Source of the DNA: Ornithodoros turicata
Lineage: Eukaryota; Arthropoda; Arachnida; Ixodida; Argasidae
Assembly (NCBI RefSeq): GCF_037126465.1
Contig: NC_088204.1
Coordinates: 75,081,807 to 75,145,806, forward strand
Reading direction: 5' to 3'
Length of the DNA stretch: 64,000 nucleotides
This document shows, piece after piece, positions 27,701 to 35,952 of the stretch (positions are counted from its first letter, which is position 1; each line of letters begins with the position of its first letter). A program made the translations under genes and the position numbers. The notes under the pieces are model-generated. The model was not told where the DNA came from. It saw only the letters and a program-made list of their open reading frames with translations, and searched no databases.

Positions 27701-30700
27701 GGGGAAAGCCGTCGATATTTCGAACATAGACTAGTCTTCTTCAGGACCCTGCAGAAGAGCAAGTCTCTCGTCCTAAGCATTCCCTCGCCCCTTCGCAGGA
27801 TTATTTATACAGGGTGTCCACGCTAAGTGTGAACAGATTTTTTAAAAAATATATCAATCACTTTTTCCGAGATGAAATCAATTGCAATACGGCATATGAT
27901 ATAGCATAAATAAATGAAATATGCTGAAGGGCACTCCCTAGGGGGCATTAACAGACTCCTAAGGCAATGTCTTAATTAACTTTCAATAATTAACTTTTTA
28001 ATTATAAAAGCTACGAAGTTGCTCCAATGAGAACATCTGATCTCTTCGGTCACCAGATACCAAAACCGTTTTCAGAACAAAAATCCGTTCGGTAGATCGT
28101 CCGCAAGAAATTCGTGAAGGAACGCCATTTTTTTCCTTATTTGGTTTATTGCGCATCTTCAAAGAAGCGGCTTTCCTTTACCCCAGTGTGAGAGAGTGAA
28201 AGAGCACAGTACCGCCTCATGCGTCGAAGATTAGCTTTAACTTGCGGAAACAAAACAAAAACACAAATCTATCGGGTGACTCTATCGCGACTGCCCTTAT
28301 CTTGGGCTGCATTTTCTGTTTTCTTTTAATCTTTTTCCAGGACGCTAGAGGCGATAGTGTGCTCTTTCATCCTCTCGTATTGGGGGCGAATGAAAGACGC
28401 GTCTCTAGAGATGCGCAATGAATAAAATAAAGAAAAAAATGGCGTTCCTTCACGAATTTTTTGCGGACGATCTATCGAACGGATTTTTGTTCTGAAAACG
28501 GCTTTGGTATCTGGTAACCGAAGAGATCAGATGTTCTCATTGGAGCAACTTCGTAGCTTTTATAATTAAAAAGTTAATTATTGAAAGTTAATTAAGACAT
28601 TGCCTTAGGAGTCTGTTAATGCCCCCTAGGGAGTGCCCTTCAGCATATGCTATATTGCAATTGATTTCATCTCGGAAAAAGTGATTGATATATTTTTAAA
28701 AAATCTGGTCACACTTAGCGTGGACACCCTGTATAGTTGGATTATCATTTCTTTACGCTGCACAGAACGACTACTAAGTTTGTTCACATGCGTCGTAACA
28801 GGCTGAGCAAGTTGAATACCTCTGGGCCATGGCGCGAGGTCGAAGCGTCTCCGGGACCTATTAGAGATGTGACCCTGAAGTCCATTTCACTTCAAATGGA
28901 CTACGGCAGCACTTCACAAGGTTCTGTAGCATTGTGGGCCGTGACTACCGATGGACGGGTCCTGTACCGTGGTGGAGTCACACGTCAGTGTCCTCAGGTA
29001 ACTGGAGGTCTTCTTACTTCGTCTTTACGTATTCTTCTCCGTGAGTTTTCGCCATGTATTCAGGGCGAGCTGTGGCGCCACGTGCCTTTTGAGGTAGACT
29101 TCGAGTCCATCAGCGTCGGGTCTGGTTCCCTTGTCTTGGCAATAGACAGACACGGCATTGGCTACGTCAGGCGCGGCATTTCGGACGCAGAGCCAATTGG
29201 TACGTGTAATGTTCTTGGTTCTTATATCAGGGTTTCGTCTTCGTCGTGGTGCTCACCGAATTGTTCTGTGAAGTGCGTAAGTGACGAGCATCTCGTATAT
29301 GCAGGGTGACCCAACCACAGGGGTACTCCAGCAAACGTTACATCTTTCGATCGCGCACAATACCAGGCGTTGCGCAGTGCGTTGTTTTCTTGTGTGTCAC
29401 TTTGTGTGTTACTTTATATTACTGCGTATTGTTACACTGTGTTTTTGTATTTTGTATTGTAGAGAGAAAAAGACACTTAAGACACACACAAAAAAAGAGA
29501 GAAAAAAGTACACTTGCCAAGAGGACACAGAAACGCATACGTTGCAATTCATTGCTTGAGCTGAGCCGAAATGCTTCTCTTGCGATTGCCTTAGTCACTG
29601 CATCCCTGCTGCGAACTACAGTTTTTCGCGACACATGTGATAGGGCGTTATTACAAATTTATCCACGTATTAAACGAAACATAACTTGCTATGTTACTGA
29701 GATATGATCTGAGCTTTGGCGCATTATGGCCATAGATGTTGTTGCGCCATTACACCTCAAACATTTCGATCGCATTGTAAAAGCGGAAGACGAGGTTTAT
29801 CCAACCGCAAACTCTGCAGACTGGTAGCGGCAATTTTTTGTGAACGTGTCATGGTCCCGTAGAAGAAAAATTAAAACCAAGCAAATTTTCACTGTGTGCA
29901 TTTCCCATGGCCCATCGCACTCAAAAGCCGCAGTTTTCTCCTGTGTGCACAGGACCGGCGTCTATTTTTTGGTCCGGAACGCCAACGTGCAGTAGTAAGA
30001 GTAACAGCAGCACTTGACAGTGATAGGCAGATGCGAATTTGTTGTTGCAAAATGCCAGAGTGAAGAGTGCCGCCGAGTCTAGCAATGCGAAACCCCGAAA
30101 AAAAAAAAAAAAAACTGAAATTTTTGGGAAATAAAGTTTTGTTCGTTTTTTTTTCCTCGTCTCCGGTAAAATAGCCCAAACTTTCCAAGCGACAAAATTC
30201 AAAAATGTAAATTTTCGTGCCTCTGATGCGTTCCAGTCCGCCAATAGTACCTTAGGTGCCTCTAATCCGCCAATAACTATCAACTTAGAGCTCCGTCTGG
30301 CCGCTCCAAGCGATCGCCATCGCGTTCACGTAATGTCGGAGCAATGGTCGGAGTGTGCTGAATGGGCTGAGTAGACAGCAGTCTCATGGCATGCTCTGCT
30401 CTGCATTTATGCCTAGAGAATGAACACTAGTAACGTTTCTAGCTCATTGTATGCTGTGGTTTGGCCGGGAATGCTTCGACACAGCAGTAACCGCCTTTGC
30501 TTCCATTTTATCAAATTTTTCGAAAAAACCTTGAAAGACACGTTTCCTTTCCTTTTTTTTTTTTTTTTTTAGCGATTCAAAATTTGCGGAAATTTTGCAT
30601 CTCTAGCCGAGACGCCTTCTGGTTGCTACGATGGCTGTATTCCGAAACAATAGCGGTGACCACGGCGCGAGTGGCAGCAATAGCAAAAGATTCTAAGGAG

Positions 30701-33700
30701 CTGGTATACAGGAGAAAACTACAAACTGTAGGCTGTCACATGGATCGAGAACAAACATTTTTCCTTCATCTACCACGTACTCACGTTGGTTTAGAACAGC
30801 GTGCATTTTATGGACCACTGCCATCGGTGTGACGGACGCCAAACACCGCGAACTCGCAGCCACTTTTGCGCCCCCTCGGCGGACGTCTGGAGGGGGGGGG
30901 GGGTGCTCTCGGGTTCCTTCTATGTTGTTCCAGCCTCAGAACATCAGTTCTTTCATGTTCAACAGTTGCCGCCTGCGTCAATCCCGTCGTATGAATGTGT
31001 GTATGAGTGAGCAAAAATGTAAGGGTGAAAGGAGGATGAGTGAGAGAGAGTGGATCGTTTGTCCCTTCAGATGACGCACCCTGGAAGTCGCTGAGAGGGC
31101 GTGTTAGCTTAGCTCAATTGGTAGCGCCCTGGACCGGCAATCCAGAAGATGTGGGTTCGAGTTCTACAGCTAGCTAACCTTTTCAGTGACTTTCATCTTT
31201 CATCGTTAATTTCTTAGGCAAATTGAGGCTTTGTATGTATTGGTCCCTTCTATGTTGTTCCAGCCTCAGAACATCAGTTCTTTCATATCAGAATGGGCAT
31301 CTCACATCGTTGTAGGGAGCGCCGCCTATGTGAAGTGACTTGAATGTGAAGCAGACACAAGGAAAACTAGCACTGCTTGTGCGGGATGGGCAATTAAAAA
31401 TGCATGGGGCGGGATTTTGCTCGATTTTTTCATTTTCTTTCTACATGACTAGAGCGCCTACAAACGTGCGGCCGCGTTTCAGGATTTTAAAGAAACCAAG
31501 TCGCTTTCCTACAATTCTGCTATCTCACATTTCTCTGGAAAAGAAAATATCTCTCTTAATTAGCCACCTTACTGCACAAGCAACCCTATGCCTAATGGTC
31601 ACAAGGTCGACTGAGTTAATGACAAAATTGAAATTGCTCAACTGTATCCTTTTGAAAATTTTGTGCAGAAAAAACAATGACCAAGAAACACACACACGCA
31701 CGCACACACACAAAACAGGCCGACTAGAGCGGCGTTTACATGAACTCCACAGGAGGGGGTCGAGTTGAGCTGTCGACTCATGTCGAGTCAACTCGCTCAT
31801 GTAAACGCTGTCGGGCCTAGTTGACTCCGTGTCGAGTCGAATCGAGTCAACCCGACAGCAGAGGGTTGGTCGAGTTCAACTTGGTTCGACAGTCACCTCG
31901 ACCCGCTCTGTCGAGTTCATGGAAACGCGGCTTAGGTTGCACGACCGCCAACATCTTTCCCTGTAATGTCTCCAGCAAGTTGTTGATATGGTACAAGTCG
32001 CTTAGTCTCGTTAGTAGTGAGGGAAGCTAAACAACTGCGGCGTTTATTGAAGTTCGCATAGAGTACTTACGGCCCGAGATTTCAGCGCAAGAACCAAACT
32101 ATTCCAGTGACCGACCACTGTCTCGACGCACGTTATCATGGTAACCCCCCCCTAAGTTCATGAAGCCCCAAAATATTGGTCTCATTACTGTCGTGTAAGG
32201 CTATATTTACCAATTATGCAAACGTGATCAACAGGTACTATCTGGTCCGAAGTGCAACCGCCAACAGGATCGAGACTAAGCCAGGTCTCAGCAGGACATT
32301 CTGGGGTATGTGCAGTAGACACTGTCCGTCGCCTCTGGTACCACGCTGATGTGACGCAGACAGTTCCCGAAGGTGATACCTGGCATCTAGTCTCCGAAGG
32401 CGTGTCCCGTGTCTCTGTGGGACCGAACGATCAGGTATAGAAACTAGTGAGCTCAGCGAGGAGGCAATTCAAATGACATTTTCATTCCATCTGCTCTCAT
32501 TGTAGGTCTTGGCCATCATAGATGTTGTGGAATCTGGGACGGCACTGACCAATGTTGTAGCTCGGCGGCTAGGAATGACGAGAGCGTGCCCTTCCGGAAC
32601 GGGGTGGGAAACTGGTTTTGCGGTATGTATCGGTTATATCGATCCCTCATACAACGATGTAAGTTTTAGAAGGAGGGCTATCAGAGAAGTGTGGGTTAGA
32701 GTCCCGCCATAGGCACTCGCTGACTTTTCGTCAACCGTCATCTTTCCGATCATTGCTCGAACGTTGGCGACGATTAAAGGGGCACTAAAATGCAAAAAAC
32801 ACTTGCTGTCAAATGAAAGTCCGTGTTCCAATTAGTAAAGTCCAAACAAAATTAGTTCACACAGCGCTATAGTTAAGAAGAAAAACGCAATGAAAACAGA
32901 GCCGTTTTTGGCGGCATATCCATATCCCCAGGAGGCAAAGATTAGCAGCATCCAATCAGACAACAGGAGAAGCGAGCCCATACCTATCGTGCGTGTGTGG
33001 ATTTGGAACGGGTCCGATCGTATTGTGTTCCGTATATGCACGGCATAACGCGCACTGCTGCATTTTTCTATAGCGATTCACTGAATTGTAGCCGACAACA
33101 GTTTTCACGAATGTTCCACTCACAACATTTATCTTCACGTCCATCGGACAGCGATGCCAGTCCGCTTCGCCAACGCGCACTATGTTTTTCACCGGAGCTG
33201 CTCCATGGCGTGGCCACGCGCATGTTGGACTAAAAACGCCGAAGCGTCGTTCATTTCTAAGCGCCGAATCACAAAAGAGCCCGTTATAATTTTGATTGCA
33301 CCTTCGTAACGAAATTAACATAGCGTGTAGCGTAATTTGAGGTGAACTTGTTTTTGCATTTTATTGCCTCTTTAAAGGGACGGTCGTATCGAGAACCCAT
33401 TTATGAAACCAATACCACTGTGTTCGGCATCGGCCGACAATCCACTTGGCTAATTTTTTCGTCAGAAAAGTGCTCAGATATTAAACAAACGAACTTTAAA
33501 AATCACCGCTGCTTCCGCAGCTGCGGAGGCTCCGGCGACAACGAGATCAGCGTGACGTCACTGCTACGTATCAAGTCACGCGTGGAGTCTCAACGGTCAT
33601 TTAAAGCAAAGGCCATTCGACATAGGGTATCGAGGCACCCTAATTCGACGTAATTCGACATGTCTGTTAGTGCCACCTAATGTATGACGTGTCAACCTCT

Positions 33701-33899
33701 CAAGGAGCATTGGATCCATTGCTCCTTGAGAGGTTGACACGTCATATACCGGGTGGCGCTAACGCACACGTTCAATGGCCGTTAGTTTAAATGACCATTG
33801 AGACTCCCCGTGTAACCCCGGTGTAAGTCTCATCTAACTTGTCAACTTGTCTTTTAGGTTGAATGGAGCTACATATCTGCGCGAGGGTGTTCCTACTAG
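3589..33899 (+). CDS. TECPR1: TECPR1-like gene 1, C-terminal 12 exons (gene-level entry)
   Basis: Tectonin beta-propeller repeat-containing protein 1 family. Exons: 3589-3710, 3780-3932, 23779-23925, 24001-24149, 24981-25111, 25265-25464, 27504-27655, 28802-28997, 29064-29199, 32235-32434, 32506-32622, 33858-33899. Together they give 2 bases plus 581 codons including the stop, with consistent phases at every junction and GT-AG introns. Order of domains: end of linker, PH domain, tectonin repeats, DysF (N and C parts), four to five tectonin repeats, stop. This is the order in the C-terminal half of vertebrate TECPR1, which acts at autophagosome-lysosome contacts, binds ATG5-ATG12 and phosphoinositides, and recognises damaged lysosomal membranes. 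The N-terminal half is not upstream within the window. Intron 2 is 19.8 kb and filled with satellite and a retroelement. Family identity is strong; function in this organism is inferred. Confidence 0.9.
3780..3932 (+). CDS. TECPR1: TECPR1-like gene 1, exon b (PH domain start)
   Basis: Starts after TTTCAG, ends before GTATGG, 51 codons, phase 0 at both ends. It begins QSIWVKTARPLICTNPLEQ and ends RLEYTKGEREEK. This matches the start of the vertebrate TECPR1 PH-type domain (QSVWVKT... to ...HEEKK). The next coding exon that continues this domain is 19.8 kb downstream. Confidence 0.88.
3933..5578. other. Left part of 19.8-kb intron, no gene seen
   Basis: Intron sequence between TECPR1-like exon b and the satellite. 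It includes a C-run near 4241-4251 and an AT-rich stretch at about 4290-4790. Several short open frames occur on both strands, none recognisable or with credible splice-linked coding structure. Confidence 0.6.
5579..20775. repeat. Satellite 1: 58/59-bp tandem array with higher-order structure
   Basis: About 260 head-to-tail monomers. The common core is TTGACACCTTGAAAGGGA, then either ATACAACGTAAAACGCTAG (59-bp type) or CTTCAACGTAATATCTAG (58-bp type), then TCATAACAAAGCACATGTCTA. A third variant has AGAGAATATAACG. A rare variant (CACGTGTTATTTGGCAACC) recurs at 6801, 9084, 11310, 13593, 14882, 16461, 18035, 19381 and 20492. Markers at 5774, 6012, 6801 and 9084 recur exactly 4,509 bases later, showing block duplication of several kilobases. 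Copies at the right edge (20540-20775) are more diverged, as is usual at array ends. The whole array lies inside an intron of TECPR1-like gene 1. Confidence 0.97.
20776..21099. other. Unique intron sequence right of satellite 1
   Basis: Non-repetitive sequence between the satellite and the - strand PLE remnant. One 72-codon open frame (20802-21020) shows no recognisable motif. I see nothing else here. Confidence 0.5.
21100..23260 (-). mobile_element. Decayed Penelope-like retroelement (RT + GIY-YIG), 3' end at left
   Basis: PLEs move by reverse transcription using an RT related to telomerase and a C-terminal GIY-YIG endonuclease. On the - strand I can read, in order, an N-terminal segment with VLLPPKTTCAECISLLR (about 23150-23090), the KTHK-type RT start (about 22700), motif A SVDVCDLYYSIPHEAL (about 22500), motif B ICIGSCVTPILSDIFL, motif C STYVDDYLVW (about 22180), and GIY-YIG residues IYDIGLSCGKPYIGQTSRCL (about 21540-21480). 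A frame ending at a TGA near 21279 carries the C-terminal tail. It sits in the long intron of TECPR1-like gene 1, opposite to the gene. Boundaries are approximate. Confidence 0.88.
21279..23240 (-). pseudogene. PLE polyprotein pseudogene (RT/GIY-YIG)
   Basis: The reading frame of the element is broken several times. There is an in-frame TAG at 22312-22314 just before motif B and another in-frame TAG at 22012-22014 after the RT core. Frameshifts occur near 22700, about 21900, about 21770 and about 21337, and a lysine-rich homopolymer region lies near 22870. The RT aspartates in motif A and in the YVDD box remain visible, so decay is recent to moderate, but no full protein can be made. Confidence 0.85.
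23345..23775. repeat. 32-bp minisatellite, interrupted
   Basis: Copies of a 32-bp unit (GGTGCTCTTCATCACATTTG then CTATCAACTAAC) occur at about 23345-23485 and resume at about 23705-23770. The 220 bases between them are non-repetitive. The last unit lies directly against the splice acceptor at 23777-23778 of the next TECPR1-like exon. Confidence 0.8.
23779..23925 (+). CDS. TECPR1: TECPR1-like gene 1, exon c (PH domain middle)
   Basis: Starts after AACGCAG, ends before GTAAGT, 49 codons, phase 0. Key text: VADVTCVAILSPRDQRTLGV and FLRFVFLSDAELEDW. It continues the PH-type domain begun in exon b; the terminal W corresponds to the invariant tryptophan of the last PH helix. The ATG at the exon start is internal, not a start codon, because exon b joins in phase. 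Confidence 0.9.
24001..24149 (+). CDS. TECPR1: TECPR1-like gene 1, exon d (PH end, tectonin repeat)
   Basis: Starts after TTTCATAG, ends before GTGAGT, 149 bases. It encodes the end of the PH helix (TATLNLAANN) and then a tectonin-type strand, RAIWGLTHCGDVYVQSIRF. The intron before it is only 75 bp. Confidence 0.9.
24150..24980. other. Intron with A-rich repeat sequence
   Basis: Intron between exons d and e. Two A-rich tracts (24442-24474 and 24510-24539) suggest tails of dispersed retroposed repeats. There is a direct GTGACGCCGACAG doublet near 24710-24725. No gene seen. Confidence 0.6.
24981..25111 (+). CDS. TECPR1: TECPR1-like gene 1, exon e (tectonin repeat)
   Basis: Starts after TTTCCCAG, ends before GTTAGT, 131 bases. 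It encodes LWRHLGGGHFRVVESCPHGI and WVYTGGYGGGVYQ. These match the tectonin repeat just before the C-terminal DysF domain in vertebrate TECPR1 (FWRQMGGHLRMVE..., WVYTGGYGGGCFQG). Confidence 0.93.
25265..25464 (+). CDS. TECPR1: TECPR1-like gene 1, exon f (DysF N part)
   Basis: Starts after GTAACAG, ends before GTGAGC, 200 bases. It contains the DysF signature: VYENQRWSRISGFAAKHLP, then RPEWSDDTG and HWLW. The WSD and paired tryptophan pattern is diagnostic of DysF domains, which in TECPR1 bind membrane lipid. Confidence 0.95.
26311..26560. mobile_element. Near-perfect hairpin (foldback) MITE, ~250 bp
   Basis: Two arms of about 120 bp, inverted around about 26436. Arm ends are AACTACATTCTTAAAAATGA and its complement TCATTTCTAAGAGTGTAGTT. 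The inner arms (GGAGGAGGAGCCTATTTTGT and complement) are essentially identical, so the copy is young or gene-converted. No coding capacity. It is intronic in TECPR1-like gene 1. Confidence 0.88.
27187..27472. repeat. Dispersed repeat, copy 1
   Basis: About 285 bp, sharing most bases with 37245-37525. Shared landmarks are GAGAAACGTCATC, CCTATTGAAAGAAA, ATCGTAATCCCCTCAAGACC and TTTGTTTACAAA at the right end. Probably a non-autonomous interspersed repeat; family not recognised. Confidence 0.75.
27504..27655 (+). CDS. TECPR1: TECPR1-like gene 1, exon g (DysF C part)
   Basis: Starts after ATTTCAG, ends before GTGAG, 152 bases. It contains DWAVDNNVPGGADDDGWQYA and YRRRRWFR, the C part of the DysF domain (vertebrate DWFVDF..PGGTDQEGWQYA ... 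RRRCW). The basic RRRRW end is typical of DysF. Confidence 0.95.
27680..27780 (-). mobile_element. PLE-terminal fragment with hammerhead-like core
   Basis: Read on the - strand it contains CTGAAGA, a short segment, then TTCGAAATATCGACGGC. This resembles the terminal sequence of the inverted PLE copy at 49155-49195 (GTTCGAAATATCGGCGGC). It may be a solo end of a Penelope-like element lying just downstream of exon g. Confidence 0.45.
27808..28735. mobile_element. Long-TIR hairpin DNA element, ~930 bp
   Basis: Ends TACAGGGTGTCCACGCTAAG and CTTAGCGTGGACACCCTGTA are inverted. Arms of more than 300 bp each (27808 to about 28145 and about 28425 to 28735) match almost base for base, around a ~280-bp centre. 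TA at both ends fits a TA target-site duplication of the Tc1/mariner type, but no transposase is present. It occupies most of the intron between exons g and h. Confidence 0.88.
28802..28997 (+). CDS. TECPR1: TECPR1-like gene 1, exon h (tectonin repeat)
   Basis: The acceptor is taken as CGTAACAG at 28794-28801, because RRRRWFR-LSKLNTSGPW then aligns without a gap to vertebrate RRRCWARKCKLVTSGPW. An upstream AG at 28764-28765 would add 12 residues and is possible. It ends before GTAACT. It encodes SVALWAVTTDGRVLYRGGVT, a classic tectonin repeat. Confidence 0.9.
29064..29199 (+). CDS. TECPR1: TECPR1-like gene 1, exon i (tectonin repeat)
   Basis: Starts after TATTCAG, ends before GTACGT, 136 bases. 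It encodes LWRHVPFEVDFESISVGS, then LAIDRHGIGYVRRGIS. It matches the next tectonin blade. The preceding intron is 66 bp. Confidence 0.93.
31103..31290 (+). mobile_element. tRNA-derived SINE
   Basis: The first 76 bases fold as a tRNA. Acceptor arms GTTAGCT/AGCTAAC pair, the D-arm contains AGCTCAATTGGTAGCGC (A box), the anticodon stem is CTGGA/TCCAG around CCGGCAA, and the T-arm contains GGGTTCGAGTTC (B box). Position 33 is C rather than U and the T stem has G-U pairs, so it is a SINE head rather than a functional tRNA. The unrelated tail ends TTCCAGCCTCAGAACATCAG; the same tail fragment occurs at about 30916-30957. It is consistent with tick tRNA-type SINEs such as Ruka (from memory, unchecked). 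Confidence 0.75.
31725..31934. mobile_element. MITE with ~20-bp imperfect TIRs
   Basis: The ends TAGAGCGGCGTTTACATGAA and TTCATGGAAACGCGGCTTA are imperfect inverted repeats around about 210 bp. The body is rich in TCGAGT boxes in both orientations. No coding capacity. Confidence 0.7.
32235..32434 (+). CDS. TECPR1: TECPR1-like gene 1, exon j (two tectonin repeats)
   Basis: Starts after ATCAACAG, ends before GTATAG, 200 bases. It encodes RLSQVSAGHSGVCAVD, LWYHADVTQTVPEGDTWHLV and SRVSVGPNDQ. It matches vertebrate RLKQVSAGQTSVYALD... CRVSVGPLDQ closely. Confidence 0.95.
32506..32622 (+). CDS. TECPR1: TECPR1-like gene 1, exon k (last tectonin repeat)
   Basis: Starts after ATTGTAG, ends before GTATGT, 39 codons. 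It encodes VLAIIDVVESGTALTNVVAR and GTGWETGFA, the divergent final blade of the TECPR1 propeller. Preceded by a 71-bp intron. Confidence 0.88.
32640..32765 (+). mobile_element. Possible second degraded tRNA-derived SINE
   Basis: A B-box-like GTGTGGGTTAGAGTCCCGCC is followed by CACTCGCTGACTTTTCGTCA and CCGTCATCTTTCC. The arrangement resembles the SINE at 31103 (B box, then a ...GTGACTTTCATCTTTC tail), but the tRNA head is too degraded to fold. Confidence 0.45.
32778..33371. mobile_element. TTAA-flanked MITE, ~594 bp
   Basis: TTAA occurs on both sides (32774-32777 and 33372-33375). Inside are imperfect inverted ends AGGGGCACTAAAATGCAAAA and (complement) AGAGGCAATAAAATGCAAAA. TTAA duplication is the hallmark of piggyBac-type insertion, though the end sequence is not the canonical CCC type. 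No transposase. Confidence 0.75.
33584..33807. mobile_element. Foldback hairpin element next to last exon
   Basis: Arms GGAGTCTCAACGGTCATTTA and TAAATGACCATTGAGACTCC are inverted. The inner arms (GACGTGTCAACCTCTCAAGG and complement) meet around TTGGATCCA at about 33709-33717. It ends 50 bases before the acceptor of the final coding exon. Confidence 0.85.
33858..33899 (+). CDS. TECPR1: TECPR1-like gene 1, terminal coding exon
   Basis: Starts after CTTTTAG and encodes VEWSYISARGCSY and stop. Vertebrate TECPR1 has GGWDHISVRAN at the equivalent point, so W-x-x-I-S is conserved while the long C-terminal tail of vertebrates is absent. Joins exon k in phase 0. Confidence 0.85.
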   Translation, partial: VEWSYISARGCSY

Positions 33900-34162
33900 G
33901 AGGGCAAGCGGCAGACTTGTGACGTTTCGCGCCTCAACGGTGATGCCGTGACTCCTCCTGTGCCGCCACCTATTACCAAATGCCCCATGCTCAAAGTACA
34001 TTTGTAATGTTTACGTCCAGTTTTTCTCTAGTGCCGTGCATAAAGCCCCCTTGGAGACATTTGCTTCTTTCTGTGACGTACCGTGTGACCACAGATGCCG
34101 CGAGTATGGTGTAGTGTTGATAAATCGTGTAAAAGCCCCAGCCTTGTTCCTGATGAGCAAGA

Positions 34163-34168
34163 AATAAA
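34163..34168 (+). promoter_or_regulatory. Candidate polyadenylation signal, gene 1
   Basis: AATAAA lies 264 bases after the stop codon, followed by a GT-containing stretch. It is the first canonical signal downstream of the stop, so the probable 3' UTR is about 34 kb to about 34.19 kb. Confidence 0.5.
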
Positions 34169-34189
34169 CTGCACCCTTGTACACACTGT

Positions 34190-35164
34190 CCGTTCCGCAG
34201 ACATCTTTCAGCATATTGGGGAATCGCTGCCATTGCTCTAGAAGGCACGTTCACTAAAGATGTCACACACACAAGAGAGAAAACACAATAGGGTGTTCCA
34301 GAATAGCGTACCCAAGCGGGCTTGGGACCCGAAAGAACTAAGGGGTCGTCACTGCGCATGCACGGAACGCATTCTTATTAACTACATAAATGAGGTTAGA
34401 TGCCGAGACAGCAATATAACCCGCGTACGCACGAGGATCAGCAGCAGTGGTGGTTCCAAGGGAGGGCTTGGGCGATCTCTCCCCACAAATCATCAGGTTA
34501 AACATTAGGTTTCCCCCTCTCCCATTCCCCAATATGCGCTTCAATAAAGAAACTGCCCCGCCCCTCAGTTGAAGGTCTGGATACGCCCCTGCAGTAGTGG
34601 ATACGAACCATTCGGCATTTTCACAATGTGTGAACGTCTACCGACATATTGGACGCGTGGTAAAAACGTTATCGTCTAACGATGAAATACAGTGAGTGAG
34701 TCCAACCACGTCGTGGCGTTAAGTACGTGACATGTATTTGCGAGAAACAGCGTGAGTCCAGGCGAAACAGCAGGGGCGTTATGACAGTCAGTCTTTCCAC
34801 GGAACACAGAAGGGCCACTAGGTGCATCTTCCATTTCGACACTTGCCACTTTGCATCCATTTGTTGCGATCGTTGGCTCTCTGCAAAGAGGAAGAATCAA
34901 AGGAGCTGGAACGTGTCACATCTCGCTAATGTGACGCAGGCGAACAGTCGTCCCACTCTTGATCACTGCACGAGCCGCTTTCAGAGGACCAGGTCCGAGC
35001 CGAGCCCAGCCTTCCTTTGATTTAATCCTCCGAGCCTAGCGCGACGGCTCTATACCTGGCCCGGGTCCGACCCATGCCCGAGGAATTTATGGGTTATCCC
35101 GACCCGCCCGGCCCGGCCCAGTGTAGCGGGCTGTAGAAGTTGATCTAAGCGTGTGTTCTTTGGG
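34190..35164. other. 3' flank of gene 1, repeat-derived, no gene
   Basis: The stretch around 34440-34600 (ATCTCTCCCC, TGAAGGTCTGGATACGCCCC) looks like the 3' end of a dispersed retroposon, and a related C-rich segment recurs near 36775-36870. Small open frames on both strands are not recognisable. Confidence 0.45.
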
Positions 35165-35952
35165 TTAGCGCATTACAGTCCTGCTGCGCTTGCGCCGTAC
35201 GCATTTCTTGCGTGAGCAACGAGATGGCGCCACAGGCGCCTCGGCTAGGCAAGCCTGTTCCAATAGTGACAAGCAAAGGGGTCTACTCAGTTGCCTAGTC
35301 AGGCGGCTTCGCGAGCGCGAGGTGTTGGAACGCAGCCCGAATCATCAGCACGCTCATCAATATCGATGTCTTTGGACAAGAAAGCAGCATCCTACATATC
35401 TCATTCTGCTCTGGTGCGGATGTAATATTGATTGACACAGGGGAGTCGATGCCAGGAATTTAATACGAGAACTCAAGCTTGTAACAGAAGTTGATGACAC
35501 TTTCTGTAATAAATTTGCATGCTCATGCAGCATGTTTTAATCGTGGGTTTTATTTCCATACTTTCCTATAGGTGGCGTGCATATGACGTCACATCATAGT
35601 TTTACGCGTGCTTTCCCTCTTTCTGGTGAACCGGCGCACCCCGCCTATACGCGTGCTTCTTTTCACTCTTTCTTTGAGAACCGGCGCCCGCCCGCGCACC
35701 CCACCTATAGCCATGTTGACAATTAGCTAGCACGTTAAATTGGTTTTGTGGTGTGCTCAAATGCCAAACAAAGTTCCTCCAGGTTTTAAAGCTACACCAG
35801 GCATGGAAGCTATAGGCTGCGTTCCAATACCTCGCGCACGCGAAGCCGCCTGACTAGGCAGCTGAGTAGACCCCTTTGCGCCTGTGGCGCCATCTCGTTG
35901 CTCACGCAAGAAATGCGTACGGCGCAAGCGCAGCAGGACAGTAATGCGCTAA
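35165..35952. mobile_element. TIR element ~790 bp
   Basis: Outer ends TTAGCGCATTACAGTCCTGC and (complement of the right end) TTAGCGCATTACTGTCCTGC. TIRs are about 140-175 bp long, left 35165-35339 and right 35816-35952; the left arm carries an extra ~35 bp. The centre has no transposase. A fragment of the inner TIR (TATTGGAACGCAGCC) recurs at about 36258-36273. Confidence 0.75.

Larger units (their letters stand above)
29200..32234. other. 3.0-kb intron with repeats
   Basis: Intron between exons i and j. Contents recognised: A-run at about 30099-30115, T-run at about 30550-30570, G-run near 30891-30903, a SINE tail fragment (about 30916-30957), a tRNA-like SINE (31103-31290), a CA repeat (about 31687-31712) and a MITE (31725-31934). 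Short open frames exist but none looks like a real gene. Confidence 0.7.

Noticed and set aside
31103..31178. Functional tRNA (GGC anticodon, Ala)
   Set aside because: C at position 33, G-U pairs in the T stem and a SINE-type tail argue for a tRNA-derived SINE.
33991..34359. 122-codon - strand frame downstream of gene 1
   Set aside because: It overlaps the probable 3' UTR of gene 1 in antisense and shows no recognisable motif.
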